From Luteimonas sp. MC1572 (GTDB taxonomy: Bacteria > Pseudomonadota > Gammaproteobacteria > Xanthomonadales > Xanthomonadaceae), in assembly GCF_016615815.1 (NCBI RefSeq), contig NZ_CP067112.1, forward strand, positions 2,852,001 through 2,916,000: DNA of 64,000 nt, written 5' to 3'. This document shows positions 30,698 through 38,431 of this stretch, piece by piece. The translations under genes and the position numbers were made by a program. The notes beneath the pieces are model-generated. The model saw only the letters and a list, made by a program, of their open reading frames with translations, did no database searches and was not told the origin of the DNA. Numbering within the stretch: position 1 is the stretch's first letter; each line of letters opens with the position of its first letter.

Positions 30698-31069
30698 TTA
30701 CTGCTTGCGGGCGAGATCCTTGTTGCCTTCACCGATGGTCTTCACGATGGTGGAGAGCATCTGCAGCATCTGGCCGAGCTGCTGGCCGAGCACCTGCAGC
30801 TGGGCATTGAGCTCGGTCAGGCCGTCGCCGCTTTCCGCGTCCACGGCCTTCGGGTCGTCCGCCTGCTTGGCCTGCAGGGTGTCGATCTTCTCGGCCAGGG
30901 TGAGCATGCGCTCGCCCATCGAGTCCGCGATCTTGCCGATGGTCAGGGCGATGGCGAGCAGCCATCCGCCACCGTTGCTGCCGCCGGCGCGGGCGCTCTG
31001 TGCCTCCGAGGCGCGATCGTTCTGGGCAGTGGCGTTGAAAGAAAAGTTGAAATTGCCTTCGATGCTCAT
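30698..31069 (-). CDS. small T3SS-associated protein, filament/translocon candidate
   Basis: 123 residues beginning MSIEGNFNFSFNATAQND. A hydrophobic stretch (GGWLLAIALTIGKIADSMGE, about 34-53) is followed by long amphipathic helices (LTLAEKIDTLQAKQ and LNAQLQVLGQQLGQMLQMLS) likely to form a coiled coil, ending KDLARKQ. No Sec signal, no cysteine. The polar N-terminus, one hydrophobic patch and C-terminal coiled coil resemble the general plan of T3SS filament or translocon subunits (EspA/SseB-like), but I cannot assign a family. GGAGAA lies 6 nt before the ATG. Confidence 0.6.
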   Translation of the reverse strand: MSIEGNFNFSFNATAQNDRASEAQSARAGGSNGGGWLLAIALTIGKIADSMGERMLTLAEKIDTLQAKQADDPKAVDAESGDGLTELNAQLQVLGQQLGQMLQMLSTIVKTIGEGNKDLARKQ

Positions 31070-31133
31070 GGTGTTCTCCGTGGATTGATCGGGTGGAAGG
31101 TCAAGCCGGCCGAGGGGCCGTCACGCCTTCCGC

Positions 31134-31724
31134 CTACGGAGGACCACGGAGCCGCCGCGATCGCGAATTCACGACATCGCCGCGGAGGATGGGCGACACG
31201 GTCGCGAGCGGCGGAGCGGACGCGGGGGCGGACTCACCGTCCTCGGCCCGGCTCTTTGCGGTCTCGGTGCGGAACCAGGCCAGCGCCTTCTCTTCACCCT
31301 CGGTGCTCAGCCGGCGGCTGAACTCGAGCGCGAGGCGCGTGTCGCGACGCTGCAGCGGCTGCAACGCCTGGTTGACCTGGCGGATGAGCTCGTCGACTTC
31401 GTCGGTGGCGACCGCCCCGCTGGCCTGGAGCGCCTGGAGCGCATCCATCCACATGGCCCGGTCCGGAATCTCGACCGCCGTGTCGCTGCCGTGCTTCATG
31501 TCACGCATGGCCTGCGTGAACTGGTCGCGCAGCATGGTGCGGGTGGCGAGATCCATCGACGGATCGTTTTCCAGCTCGTGCAGCGCCTCTTCGAACTGGC
31601 GCAGCAGCTCCTCCATCCCCGGGTCCAGCGCGGCCGCCGGCGCGGGCGACGATTCCAGCGCGACGCCGGCGACAAACGCCGCTGGCTGCTGGAAGGTCGG
31701 ACGCTGGGGCGGACGTTGGGCCAT
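31134..31724 (-). CDS. T3SS-associated helical protein, paralogue of the gene at 31848
   Basis: 196 residues from ATG 31724 (MAQRPPQRP); the open frame extends to 31832 but overlaps the promoter. After a Pro/Ala-rich N-terminus it is almost entirely helical (MEELLRQFEEALHELEND, LRDQFTQAMRDMKHG). The segment VDELIRQVNQALQPLQRRD...LEFSRRLSTEG...AWFRTE aligns with the C-terminal half of the neighbouring 99-residue protein. No family recognised, no signal peptide. A TAGGGT-box promoter lies upstream, so it probably belongs to the same regulon as the other candidate secreted proteins. Confidence 0.65.
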   Translation of the reverse strand: MAQRPPQRPTFQQPAAFVAGVALESSPAPAAALDPGMEELLRQFEEALHELENDPSMDLATRTMLRDQFTQAMRDMKHGSDTAVEIPDRAMWMDALQALQASGAVATDEVDELIRQVNQALQPLQRRDTRLALEFSRRLSTEGEEKALAWFRTETAKSRAEDGESAPASAPPLATVSPILRGDVVNSRSRRLRGPP

Positions 31725-31774
31725 CGGGTCGTCTCGGAGTGAGTGGGTGACGCTTATTGCAGTTGTCCGGATCG

Positions 31775-31818
31775 AGTGTAGGCAGTTCACACAACGCGAC
31801 AATCTGGGGCGAACCCTA
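31775..31818 (-). promoter_or_regulatory. TAGGGT-box promoter B
   Basis: Minus strand: TAGGGT (31818-31813), then TCGCCCC, 32 nt in all, then TACACT (31780-31775); the ATG at 31724 is 50 nt further downstream. Confidence 0.5.
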
Positions 31819-31847
31819 AGGGGTGACCGCATCCCGCCGCGTGATGT

Positions 31848-32147
31848 TCATCCGGTGACGACGCGCAACTGGTCGGTGATCACGCGCGTGGCTTCACCGT
31901 GCCGGCGACCCAGGTCCTGTGCCGCTTCGCGCAGCCAGGCGTTGGCAGGGTCGAGCCCGTCCTCGCGGACGCGCCGGTTGTACTCCGGCTCGAGCCGCGC
32001 CTTTTCCTCGTTCACGTCGCGCAGCATCTCGTCGTAGTGCCGCAGGAGGCGCTCTTCCTCCGCGGTATCGACGATGCCCTGCTGGCGAAGATCGCCGAGA
32101 CGTTCGACGAGTTCCTCGCGCGTCCTGGGTGCGCCGTCGGCCTGCAT
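31848..32147 (-). CDS. small T3SS-associated helical protein
   Basis: 99 residues, strongly charged and helical (MQADGAPRTREELVERLGDL, then LLRHYDEMLRDVNEEKARLE). Its second half matches the 31134 protein in the pattern LExxRRxxxEGxxxAxAWxRxE, indicating a shared domain of about 50 residues. There is no signal peptide and no cysteine. It begins 3 bp after the stop of the Gly-rich gene at 32151, so the two are co-transcribed. It could be a chaperone or a secreted regulator, but no family was recognised. Confidence 0.6.
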   Translation of the reverse strand: MQADGAPRTREELVERLGDLRQQGIVDTAEEERLLRHYDEMLRDVNEEKARLEPEYNRRVREDGLDPANAWLREAAQDLGRRHGEATRVITDQLRVVTG

Positions 32148-32150
32148 CGC

Positions 32151-32369
32151 TCAGCCGCCGCCCGCGCCGAAGCCGAAGTCGAAGCCGCCCGAATAGGCGT
32201 TGCCGAACATCGAGCCGAAGTCGAGGCCACCGCCTTCACCGCCGCCACTCTCGCCACCGATCATGCCGCCGAGCCAGGAGCCGAGCTGCTGGCCGATGGC
32301 CGCGCCTGCGGGACCACCAAAGAACGTGCCGACGAGACCGCCGACGAGGGAACCGATTTGACTGCCCAT
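32151..32369 (-). CDS. glycine-zipper small protein, harpin- or pore-like
   Basis: 72 residues, about 40% glycine. Residues 1-40 form a glycine zipper (GSLVGGLVGTFFGGPAGAAI, then GSWLGGMIGG) able to pack in membranes; the remainder is Gly/Phe/Asp-rich (LDFGSMFGNAYSGGFDFGFG). It has no cysteine and no cleavable signal. Small Gly-rich, Cys-free proteins beside hrp-type systems are often harpins or translocon helpers, so a secreted membrane-active role is plausible but unproven. GAGG lies about 9 nt before the ATG, and a CCTAGG palindrome lies about 100 bp upstream (32471-32476). Confidence 0.6.
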   Translation of the reverse strand: MGSQIGSLVGGLVGTFFGGPAGAAIGQQLGSWLGGMIGGESGGGEGGGLDFGSMFGNAYSGGFDFGFGAGGG

Positions 32370-32515
32370 GTCATGTCCTCACTAGGTTGGGAAATGCCCG
32401 GCAAACGCCCTTCCGGACAGCTGGCAGATTTCCGCATCACCCGGCGCGCGCCAAGCTAGTGCGCACCCCACCTAGGGCGCGCCCTTGCAGCGCTCACGCT
32501 CCCGCAGGCGCGGGG

Positions 32516-32521
32516 CATACT
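32516..32521 (+). promoter_or_regulatory. -10 element of the acetyltransferase gene, leaderless type
   Basis: CATACT is followed by 6 nt and ATG 32528. A CCTAGGGC palindrome (32471-32478) lies 37 nt upstream, resembling but not matching the TAGGGT-box spacing. Confidence 0.4.
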
Positions 32522-32527
32522 CGGTGC

Positions 32528-33088
32528 ATGTCGACCAACGACCATCCGGGCGAGCCATTCCTGCAGACGCGGCGGATGGCGCTGCGCGGGCTGCGCCATG
32601 GCGACGTGTTCGACCTGCAGCGCCTTGGCCGCGACGCGCGGGTCACGCACGCATTGCTCGATGCGCCGGTGGACGACATCGCCAGCGCCTGCGCCCTGGT
32701 CGACACCGCCAACCGCATCTACCGCGAGCGCCCGGGGCTCGGCATCTGGCGTGCCGACGACGCACGCGGCTTCCTTGGCTTCTTCTCGCTGATGGCGGAG
32801 CTCGCACCGGGCGAAGTCGAGATCGGCACCCGGCTGCTGCCGCGTGCCTGGGGACGCGGCTACGCGCTGGAAGGCGGCGCCGCGCTGTGCGAACACGCGT
32901 TCGCCACGCTTGGCCTGCCGGCGCTCGTCGGCCTCTGCGATCCCGCCAACCGCTCGGTGCCACCGCTGCTGATGCGCCTGGGTTTCATGCCGGCCGGCGA
33001 AGTGGAGCAGCGCGGGCGACGGGCACTGCGGCTGCGCCTGGCGCGCGAGGACTGGCGCGGCGTGCGCCGACGCATCGAGGTGGCCTGA
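32528..33088 (+). CDS. GNAT-family N-acetyltransferase (RimJ/RimL-like)
   Basis: A 186-residue acetyltransferase with the typical start of the Acetyltransf_3 type (PFLQTRRMALRGLRHGDVFD), strand LGFFSLMAELAPGEVEIGTR, the acetyl-CoA loop LLPRAWGRGYALEGGAALCE, and VGLCDPANRSVPPLLMRLGF. The substrate is unknown; relatives act on ribosomal-protein N-termini or small amines. It interrupts the T3SS-associated genes on the opposite strand and may be unrelated to secretion, or may modify a secreted protein. The CATACT box places the transcription start at or near the ATG. Confidence 0.85.
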   Translation: MSTNDHPGEPFLQTRRMALRGLRHGDVFDLQRLGRDARVTHALLDAPVDDIASACALVDTANRIYRERPGLGIWRADDARGFLGFFSLMAELAPGEVEIGTRLLPRAWGRGYALEGGAALCEHAFATLGLPALVGLCDPANRSVPPLLMRLGFMPAGEVEQRGRRALRLRLAREDWRGVRRRIEVA

Positions 33089-33130
33089 GCGCGTGCGGCG
33101 CGCGTGTGCGGCGGCATCCGCACGCCGTGA

Positions 33131-34234
33131 TCAGGGCGTATGCAACCGCCGCAGCTCGCCGTCACTGAACTCCCAGCGCTGCGGCGCCTGGCCGGCATGC
33201 ACTCCGCTCGCAGGTGCACCGGGCAGCGTGACCAGCAGCGCCGCGCCGCGCGCTTCCAGCTCCGGGTCGGCACCGCCGCAGTAGTCGATCGCCGTGGAGC
33301 GCACAGGCGCGCCGCCCCGCCGCAGCCCCAGGATCCACAGCGGTCCACCGCTGCAGGCGTTGCCGTACATGTGCTGCTGGAACACCAGCACCTCGTCGAA
33401 TGGCGCCAGGGCGCCGAAGCGGGCGAGCAGGCGTGGCAACGGGAAGTCGGCGAATGCCCCGCCGGCGCCTGTGCGCAGCAGTTCGCGGCCATCGAGCCGC
33501 ACCACGTGCGCATCGCCTGGCGTTGTGCCTTCGACCGGCGCGATTTCGAGCCGCCCCGCCACCGTCTGCACGTCCATCGGGCCACCTCCTGTCGGCGCGG
33601 CAAAGCGCGCGGCCGCGAGCGTCGGACCGCCGCCGGCATTCGCCCCGGTCCGGGGCTGCTCCGGAAACACATACGCCCCGCCCTGGTAGGTGGCCCGCAC
33701 GTCGCCGCCGTCGCGGTGGAGCACCACGTCGCGGAAGCCGTTGGCGCGCGTCGCCTGCAGTTCGAGTACGCGTGCCCGGCCCGCGGCCAGCAGCAGCCGG
33801 CGCTGCGAGCCGTCGTCGGCGTAAAGCCACCAGTCCGCGGCACCGTCGGTCGCCAGACAGCGATGGCGGCCCTGGACCACCCAGTCATCGCGGCCGTCGT
33901 CATCGAGATCGACGCGCCGCGCGATGACCCAATCGGGCGCGAACCTCGACGCGCCCTGGTAGGTGCCCTCCTGGCAATCGAGGACGCGCGCGTCGCTCGA
34001 AAGTGCCCGCACGATGTCTGCAGGAAGGACGGCGCCGGCGTGCGTATCGGTGGCCTCGAAGCGCGCCGGCACGTTCGCATTCGCGGGATTCGCCGGCGCG
34101 ATGCGGGCTGCCGGGGGGGGCGGGCTGTCAGTCGCTGCGCGGTCGCAGCCGGCCGAAAGCGCCATCGCGCACGCCACGACAAGCGCGGCGGCCTGCAGAC
34201 GCCGGCGCGGCGGACATGTGCGCAACCCGATCAT
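33131..34234 (-). CDS. lipoprotein of unknown function with an FG-GAP-like segment
   Basis: 367 residues. A basic N-terminus and hydrophobic stretch lead to lipobox LSAGC (lipidated Cys30). The body contains the calcium-loop-like VDLDDDGRDDWVVQGRHR, seen in FG-GAP/VCBS-type secreted proteins, then beta-rich sequence with four further cysteines (including DCQEG, RHRCLAT, NACSGG and DYCGG). No family recognised. It lies 48 bp downstream of the transglycosylase/LysM/M23 gene on the same strand, so it could be co-expressed from promoter D and assist at the cell wall, but it may also be independent. Confidence 0.65.
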   Translation of the reverse strand: MIGLRTCPPRRRLQAAALVVACAMALSAGCDRAATDSPPPPAARIAPANPANANVPARFEATDTHAGAVLPADIVRALSSDARVLDCQEGTYQGASRFAPDWVIARRVDLDDDGRDDWVVQGRHRCLATDGAADWWLYADDGSQRRLLLAAGRARVLELQATRANGFRDVVLHRDGGDVRATYQGGAYVFPEQPRTGANAGGGPTLAAARFAAPTGGGPMDVQTVAGRLEIAPVEGTTPGDAHVVRLDGRELLRTGAGGAFADFPLPRLLARFGALAPFDEVLVFQQHMYGNACSGGPLWILGLRRGGAPVRSTAIDYCGGADPELEARGAALLVTLPGAPASGVHAGQAPQRWEFSDGELRRLHTP

Positions 34235-34282
34235 GTCACCAGCATCGCACGTGGTCGCGGTGCTGCGCGGCGCCGCCCGCCG

Positions 34283-35767
34283 CTACTGGCGACGACCGTC
34301 GAAGCGCCCGTCGAGGAGGTCGTTGACCCAGCGGTCGATCGTCGCGCTGGACGCTTCGATGTGCACGTGCGGGCCGGTCGAGTTGCCGGTGGCCCCCTGG
34401 TTGCCGAGGTCCTGCCCGTAAGCGACCTGTTGCCCGGCGCGCACGTCGACGCTCGACATGTGGAAGATGTAGACCAGCTGCCCCTCGTCGCCGCGCACCA
34501 CCACGGCATTGCCGGCGTTGCCCATCGGGCCGGCCGACACCACGGTGCCGGCGATCGGCGACGGGATGGCCTGCTGCGTCTGCGACTGGCCGTTGCGGTG
34601 CAGCACCAGGTCGCGCACTTCCAGCGTCTGGCCGCCGCGCTGCGCGGTCTGGTAGTCGTGGTGCGGCTGCATCTGGCCGGGACCCTGTACCGCGATCGCC
34701 GGCGCGTTTCCGGTGCTGTACACGGTGTAGGGCGCGTAGGTCGGCACGTTGCCGGTAGGCGGCGCCTGCGGGGTCGGGGCGTCCGCGCCACCGCCCGGGG
34801 CCGACGCTCCGCCGCCGGGGATGCGCACCAGCTGCCCGGGATGGATCAGGTCGGGGTCGCGGATCTGCGGATTGGCGGCGAGCACCGCGTCCAGCGACAC
34901 GCCGTTGCGCGCGGCGATGCCGGTCAGCGTGTCGCCGTTGCGCACGGTGACCTCGCCGCCGCCTCCCCCGCCGCCCGGCAGGTGCACGGTCTGGCCGGGA
35001 TAGATCAGTCCGGGGTTGCGGATCTGCGGGTTGGCGGCGATCACGGCATCCAGCGATACACCGTTGCGCGTTGCGATCCCCGACAGGGTGTCGCCGCTGC
35101 GCACCGTGACACTCCCGCCCGGACCAGACGGCGAAGGCGCCGGTGCGGGCGCCTCGCCGCCGGGTGCGGGGGCTGGGCCGGTGTCGCGCGGCGGAGGCGC
35201 GTCGCCGTCGATGCGTGCGCGCACGAACGAGGTCGCCTCGCCGGCGGTGATGCGGCCGTCGCGATTGGTGTCCAGCGGGGAGTTCATGCGATACGCCGCG
35301 GTGCCGTCGCTGAAGAGCGTCGCGCCGGGATCCGGACGCGGGCTGCCGTACAGCACCGTGGTGTAGACCCCCTCGAGGGTGTTGAGCTCACCGGGGTCGG
35401 AGCGGTTGTTGAAGTAGCGCTCCACGTACTGCAGCTGCTCGGTGGCGCTCATCCGCGCCAGCGCGTCGGTGGATGTGCCCAGTTCGCGCGCGGTGTTGGG
35501 CATGAACTGGATCAGGCCGGTGGCACCGCTGCCCGCGCCGTTGCGCACGCCCGGGCTGAAGCTGCCCCCGGTCTCGAAGCTCATCACCGCCATCAGGTAT
35601 TCCGGCTGCGTGCCAAGGCGCTGCGCCATCGCCTCGACCTGGCCGATGAACTCCGGCGTGACGTGGCGGTTGCCTTCGACGCCGCTGATGCGGTTGTAGT
35701 CGAAGCCGCCGGGGCTGTTGCGATCGCCGACGACGTTCTGGGTGTTCGCGGATACCGGGCCGACCAT
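34283..35767 (-). CDS. multidomain peptidoglycan hydrolase: transglycosylase, EF-hand, 2 LysM, M23
   Basis: 494 residues. An SLT-like lytic transglycosylase domain (about 30-150) has the catalytic Glu65 in VMSFETGGSFSPG and TGLIQFMPNTA. It is followed by an EF-hand loop (DTNRDGRITAGE, about 165), a Pro/Ala linker, two LysM repeats (SVTVRSGDTLSGIATRNGVS; EVTVRNGDTLTGIAARNGVS) and an M23/LytM endopeptidase domain (about 375-485) with HHDYQ, FHMSSVDVRAGQQ and TGPHVHIEA. It would cut glycan strands and possibly crosslinks. It has no signal peptide, so export may be through the T3SS. Promoter D is upstream. It is a likely T3SS-linked wall-opening enzyme or an effector. Confidence 0.8.
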   Translation of the reverse strand: MVGPVSANTQNVVGDRNSPGGFDYNRISGVEGNRHVTPEFIGQVEAMAQRLGTQPEYLMAVMSFETGGSFSPGVRNGAGSGATGLIQFMPNTARELGTSTDALARMSATEQLQYVERYFNNRSDPGELNTLEGVYTTVLYGSPRPDPGATLFSDGTAAYRMNSPLDTNRDGRITAGEATSFVRARIDGDAPPPRDTGPAPAPGGEAPAPAPSPSGPGGSVTVRSGDTLSGIATRNGVSLDAVIAANPQIRNPGLIYPGQTVHLPGGGGGGGEVTVRNGDTLTGIAARNGVSLDAVLAANPQIRDPDLIHPGQLVRIPGGGASAPGGGADAPTPQAPPTGNVPTYAPYTVYSTGNAPAIAVQGPGQMQPHHDYQTAQRGGQTLEVRDLVLHRNGQSQTQQAIPSPIAGTVVSAGPMGNAGNAVVVRGDEGQLVYIFHMSSVDVRAGQQVAYGQDLGNQGATGNSTGPHVHIEASSATIDRWVNDLLDGRFDGRRQ

Positions 35768-35811
35768 GCGGGTGCTCCTGTCTTCCGGGGCGCGTTGCCG
35801 CGCATGCGGTG

Positions 35812-35856
35812 ATTACAGGCGCCGGCGGTCGTGCATGCCAGCTAGGTCGGACCCTA
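35812..35856 (-). promoter_or_regulatory. TAGGGT-box promoter D
   Basis: Minus strand: TAGGGT (35856-35851), then CCGACC, 33 nt in all, then TGTAAT (35817-35812); the ATG at 35767 is 44 nt further. Confidence 0.45.
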
Positions 35857-35900
35857 TGACCGGCCGCACGCGGCATCGGCCGCGTGACAGGCCACACGGA

Positions 35901-36569
35901 TCAGCCCTGGTAGTGCGACTCCACGTGCAGCGTGCCGAGGTTGCGTTCGGCAAAGCGCCGCGCGAGCTCGGGGCCGGCCTCGCGGATCGCGTCGTAGCTG
36001 GCGCGCGAGCGCACGTCGGCGCGCAGCACCCAGCCATCGTTGACGCGGGTCAGCAGCAGGTCGGTGCCGGGCAGCGTGGCGTCGGACATGCGCAGCAGGA
36101 CCTGGCCATCGCCCGCCGCGTCGCGCGTGCCGTCGCCGATCGCGAGCTGGCGCACGTGGCGCTCGATCATGTCCATCACCGCGTTGCTGGCGCCCACCGG
36201 CGCCGGCATCGCCTGCGGCGCGTCACCGCGCAGCGCGTTCTGCGCCTGCCACAGCAACGCGGGGTCGAGGATGGTGGTGTCGGCCTGGTCGCCGCGGCCG
36301 GTGTCCTGGCGCTGCTCGTGGCCGTGGCCTTCGCGACCGCCAATGCGCAGGCCTTCGTCGACGCGTGCACCTTCTTCGGCGGATTCCGCGGTGGCGGTCG
36401 TTTCGGACTGCCCGCCCTTGCCGTTGTCGCGCACCTGGTCGAGGGCGTGGCGGAAACGCTCGATGTGCTCCGGCTGCGCCGGCGGGCGCACGTCGCGGGT
36501 GGCCTCGCTGCCTTCGCGGCTGCGCGCGGCATCCGAAGCCGAGGTCGAGCTGCTGCGTTCAATCGTCAT
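35901..36569 (-). CDS. sctP: T3SS needle-length/substrate-switch protein SctP-like
   Basis: 222 residues. The N-terminal half is low-complexity and charged (typical of a molecular ruler). The C-terminal 90 residues are ordered, with RMSDATLPGTDLLLTRVNDG and WVLRADVRSRASYDAIREAG and the ending LARRFAERNLGTLHVESHY, resembling the T3S4/HpaP C-terminal domain. Its place right after sctO at the end of the sctDFIJKLNO run matches SctP in other systems. The identification rests partly on position. There is no signal peptide, as expected for a secreted early substrate. Confidence 0.7.
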   Translation of the reverse strand: MTIERSSSTSASDAARSREGSEATRDVRPPAQPEHIERFRHALDQVRDNGKGGQSETTATAESAEEGARVDEGLRIGGREGHGHEQRQDTGRGDQADTTILDPALLWQAQNALRGDAPQAMPAPVGASNAVMDMIERHVRQLAIGDGTRDAAGDGQVLLRMSDATLPGTDLLLTRVNDGWVLRADVRSRASYDAIREAGPELARRFAERNLGTLHVESHYQG

Positions 36570-36587
36570 GCCGTTCTCCTGTTCGCC

Positions 36588-37070
36588 TCAGGCGCCCGCC
36601 AGATGGCGTGCCTGCAGCAGGTCCTCGGTGGCGCTCTCTTCCTGGCGCGACTCGAACGCGGATTGTTCGCCGCGCCATACATCGCGACGCTTCTCCAGCG
36701 CGTCCACCCGCGCCTTGGCACGGAAGAACGCGGTGCGCGCGTCGGCCAGCGCGACCTCGGCCGCGCGCAGGATGTCCTGGGCCTTGAACAGGCGCTGGCG
36801 CGCGGCTTCGGCCTGCTCGCCGAGCAGGTCGATGTGCGCCTCGCGCTGCGCGAGTGCCGCGGGCCACGGCACCCCGGCCGGCGGCGCGTCGAGCATCCGC
36901 CCGCGCTGCTGGCGCTGCTCGAAGTCGAGCGCGATGATCTCGCCCTCCACGCTCAGGCAGGCGTCGCGACACGCCTGCGCCTCGCGCTGTCGCTCCAGCA
37001 CCAGCTGGCGCGCGGCTTCGGTGCGGTGTTCGCGCAGGCGGATCAGCGTCTGCAGCGGATAACGCTTCAT
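36588..37070 (-). CDS. sctO: T3SS stalk protein SctO (YscO/FliJ-like)
   Basis: 160 residues, almost wholly helical and predicted coiled coil: MKRYPLQTLIRLREHRTEAA, RQREAQACRDAC, AEAARQRLFKAQDILRAAEV, RTAFFRAKARVDALEKRRDV. The start MKRYPLQTLIRLR is characteristic of YscO/FliJ proteins, the central stalk of the T3SS ATPase that couples it to SctV. Its ATG overlaps the stop of sctN (ATGA), the usual arrangement. Confidence 0.88.
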   Translation of the reverse strand: MKRYPLQTLIRLREHRTEAARQLVLERQREAQACRDACLSVEGEIIALDFEQRQQRGRMLDAPPAGVPWPAALAQREAHIDLLGEQAEAARQRLFKAQDILRAAEVALADARTAFFRAKARVDALEKRRDVWRGEQSAFESRQEESATEDLLQARHLAGA

Positions 37071-38431
37071 GCGAACAGCTTCCGCAACGCGTCCGCGGAC
37101 TGCGCGAACGGCACCAGCTCGGTGGACGACTGCTGCAGCAGCTTGCGGATCGCGCCGATCTTCTCGATCGCGGCGTCGGCATCGGGATCGGTGCCGCGCT
37201 TGTATTCGCCCAGCTGGATCAGCAGCTCGATGTCCTGGTACTTCGCCAGCAGCTTGCGCAGCTGGCCGGCCGCGCGCTGGTGCGCACCGTCGACCACGCG
37301 CGGCATGGTGCGGCTGAGGCTGGTGAGCACGTCGATCGCCGGGTAGTGGTAGGCGGCGGCCAGCTTGCGCGACAGCACGATGTGGCCGTCGAGGATCGAG
37401 CGCACTTCCTCGACGATCGGGTCGCCGCCGTCCTCGTCCTCCGCCAGCACGGTGTAGAACGCGGTGATCGAGCCGATGTGGTTGTTGCCGGCGCGCTCGA
37501 ACAGCCGCGGCAGCGCGCTGAACACCGACGGCGGAAAGCCCCGCCGCGCCGGCGGCTCGCCGACCGCCAGGCCAACGTCGCGCAGCGCGCGCGCGAAGCG
37601 GGTGACCGAATCGACCAGCAGCAGCACGCGCTTGCCCTGGTCGCGGAAGTGCTCGGCGATCGCGGTGCCCACCCAGGCGGCGCGGCTGCGCTCGAGCGCC
37701 GGCCGGTCGGAGGTGGCGACCACGACCACCGACTTGGCCAGGCCTTCGGGGCCGAGGTTGTCGTGGATGAACTCGTTGACCTCGCGGCCGCGCTCGCCGA
37801 CCAGCACGATGATGTTGACGTCGGCATCGCCGCCGCGCGCCAGCATGCCGAGCAACGTACTTTTGCCGCCGCCGGCGACCGCGAAGATGCCGATGCGCTG
37901 GCCCTCGCCCGCGGTCATCGTGGTGTCGATGGCGCGCACGCCGGTGGAGAACGGGCGTTCGATCAGGTTGCGCGCGAGCGGATTGGGCGAGGCGGCGTAG
38001 ATCGGCACCTCGTGGCTGGCACCGGTGGGGCCGAGATCATCGATGGCCTCGCCGTGGGCGTCGAGGATGCGGCCCAGCAGGCCGTCGCCGACCAGCACCG
38101 AAGCCTGGCGGCCGCTGGCATAGACCTCGGTGGTCGCGGACACGCCGTCGAGCGCGCCGAGCGGGGTGAGCAGCGTGTGCGACTTGGACACGCCGACGAC
38201 TTCGGCCGCGAGGCGAAACGATGGATCGCCGTCGCCGCGCGCATTGCGCAGTTCGCACAGCTCGCCGATCGCGGCCTTGAGCCCGGTGGCGCGGATGAGC
38301 GTGCCGTAGGCCTCGGCGACGCGGCCGACGCGTTCGATCGACTGCACCTGCGCCAGGGCATGCAGCAAGGGATCATGTTCGCCGTTTGCCGCCAGGCCAG
38401 CCAGCGACTTTGCGGACCTGGCGGAATTCAT
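37067..38431 (-). CDS. sctN: T3SS ATPase SctN
   Basis: A 454-residue hexameric ATPase that unfolds and releases substrates at the export gate. It shows the beta-barrel N-terminus, then RPFSTGVRAIDTTMTAGEGQ, Walker A in IFAVAGGGKSTLLGMLARG (about 180), LVGERGREVNEFI with the catalytic Glu, Walker B LLLVDSVTRFARALRDVGLA, and the conserved GEPPARRGFPPSVFSALPRL and GSITAFYTVL. Length is normal for SctN/FliI. It overlaps sctL upstream and sctO downstream by 4 bp each, so it is translationally coupled. Confidence 0.97.
   Translation of the reverse strand: MNSARSAKSLAGLAANGEHDPLLHALAQVQSIERVGRVAEAYGTLIRATGLKAAIGELCELRNARGDGDPSFRLAAEVVGVSKSHTLLTPLGALDGVSATTEVYASGRQASVLVGDGLLGRILDAHGEAIDDLGPTGASHEVPIYAASPNPLARNLIERPFSTGVRAIDTTMTAGEGQRIGIFAVAGGGKSTLLGMLARGGDADVNIIVLVGERGREVNEFIHDNLGPEGLAKSVVVVATSDRPALERSRAAWVGTAIAEHFRDQGKRVLLLVDSVTRFARALRDVGLAVGEPPARRGFPPSVFSALPRLFERAGNNHIGSITAFYTVLAEDEDGGDPIVEEVRSILDGHIVLSRKLAAAYHYPAIDVLTSLSRTMPRVVDGAHQRAAGQLRKLLAKYQDIELLIQLGEYKRGTDPDADAAIEKIGAIRKLLQQSSTELVPFAQSADALRKLFA

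Noticed and set aside
32471..32478. CCTAGGGC palindrome before the GNAT gene as a fifth TAGGGT box
   Set aside because: The last base differs and the distance to the nearest -10 is 37 nt; in the opposite direction no -10 lies at the expected place.
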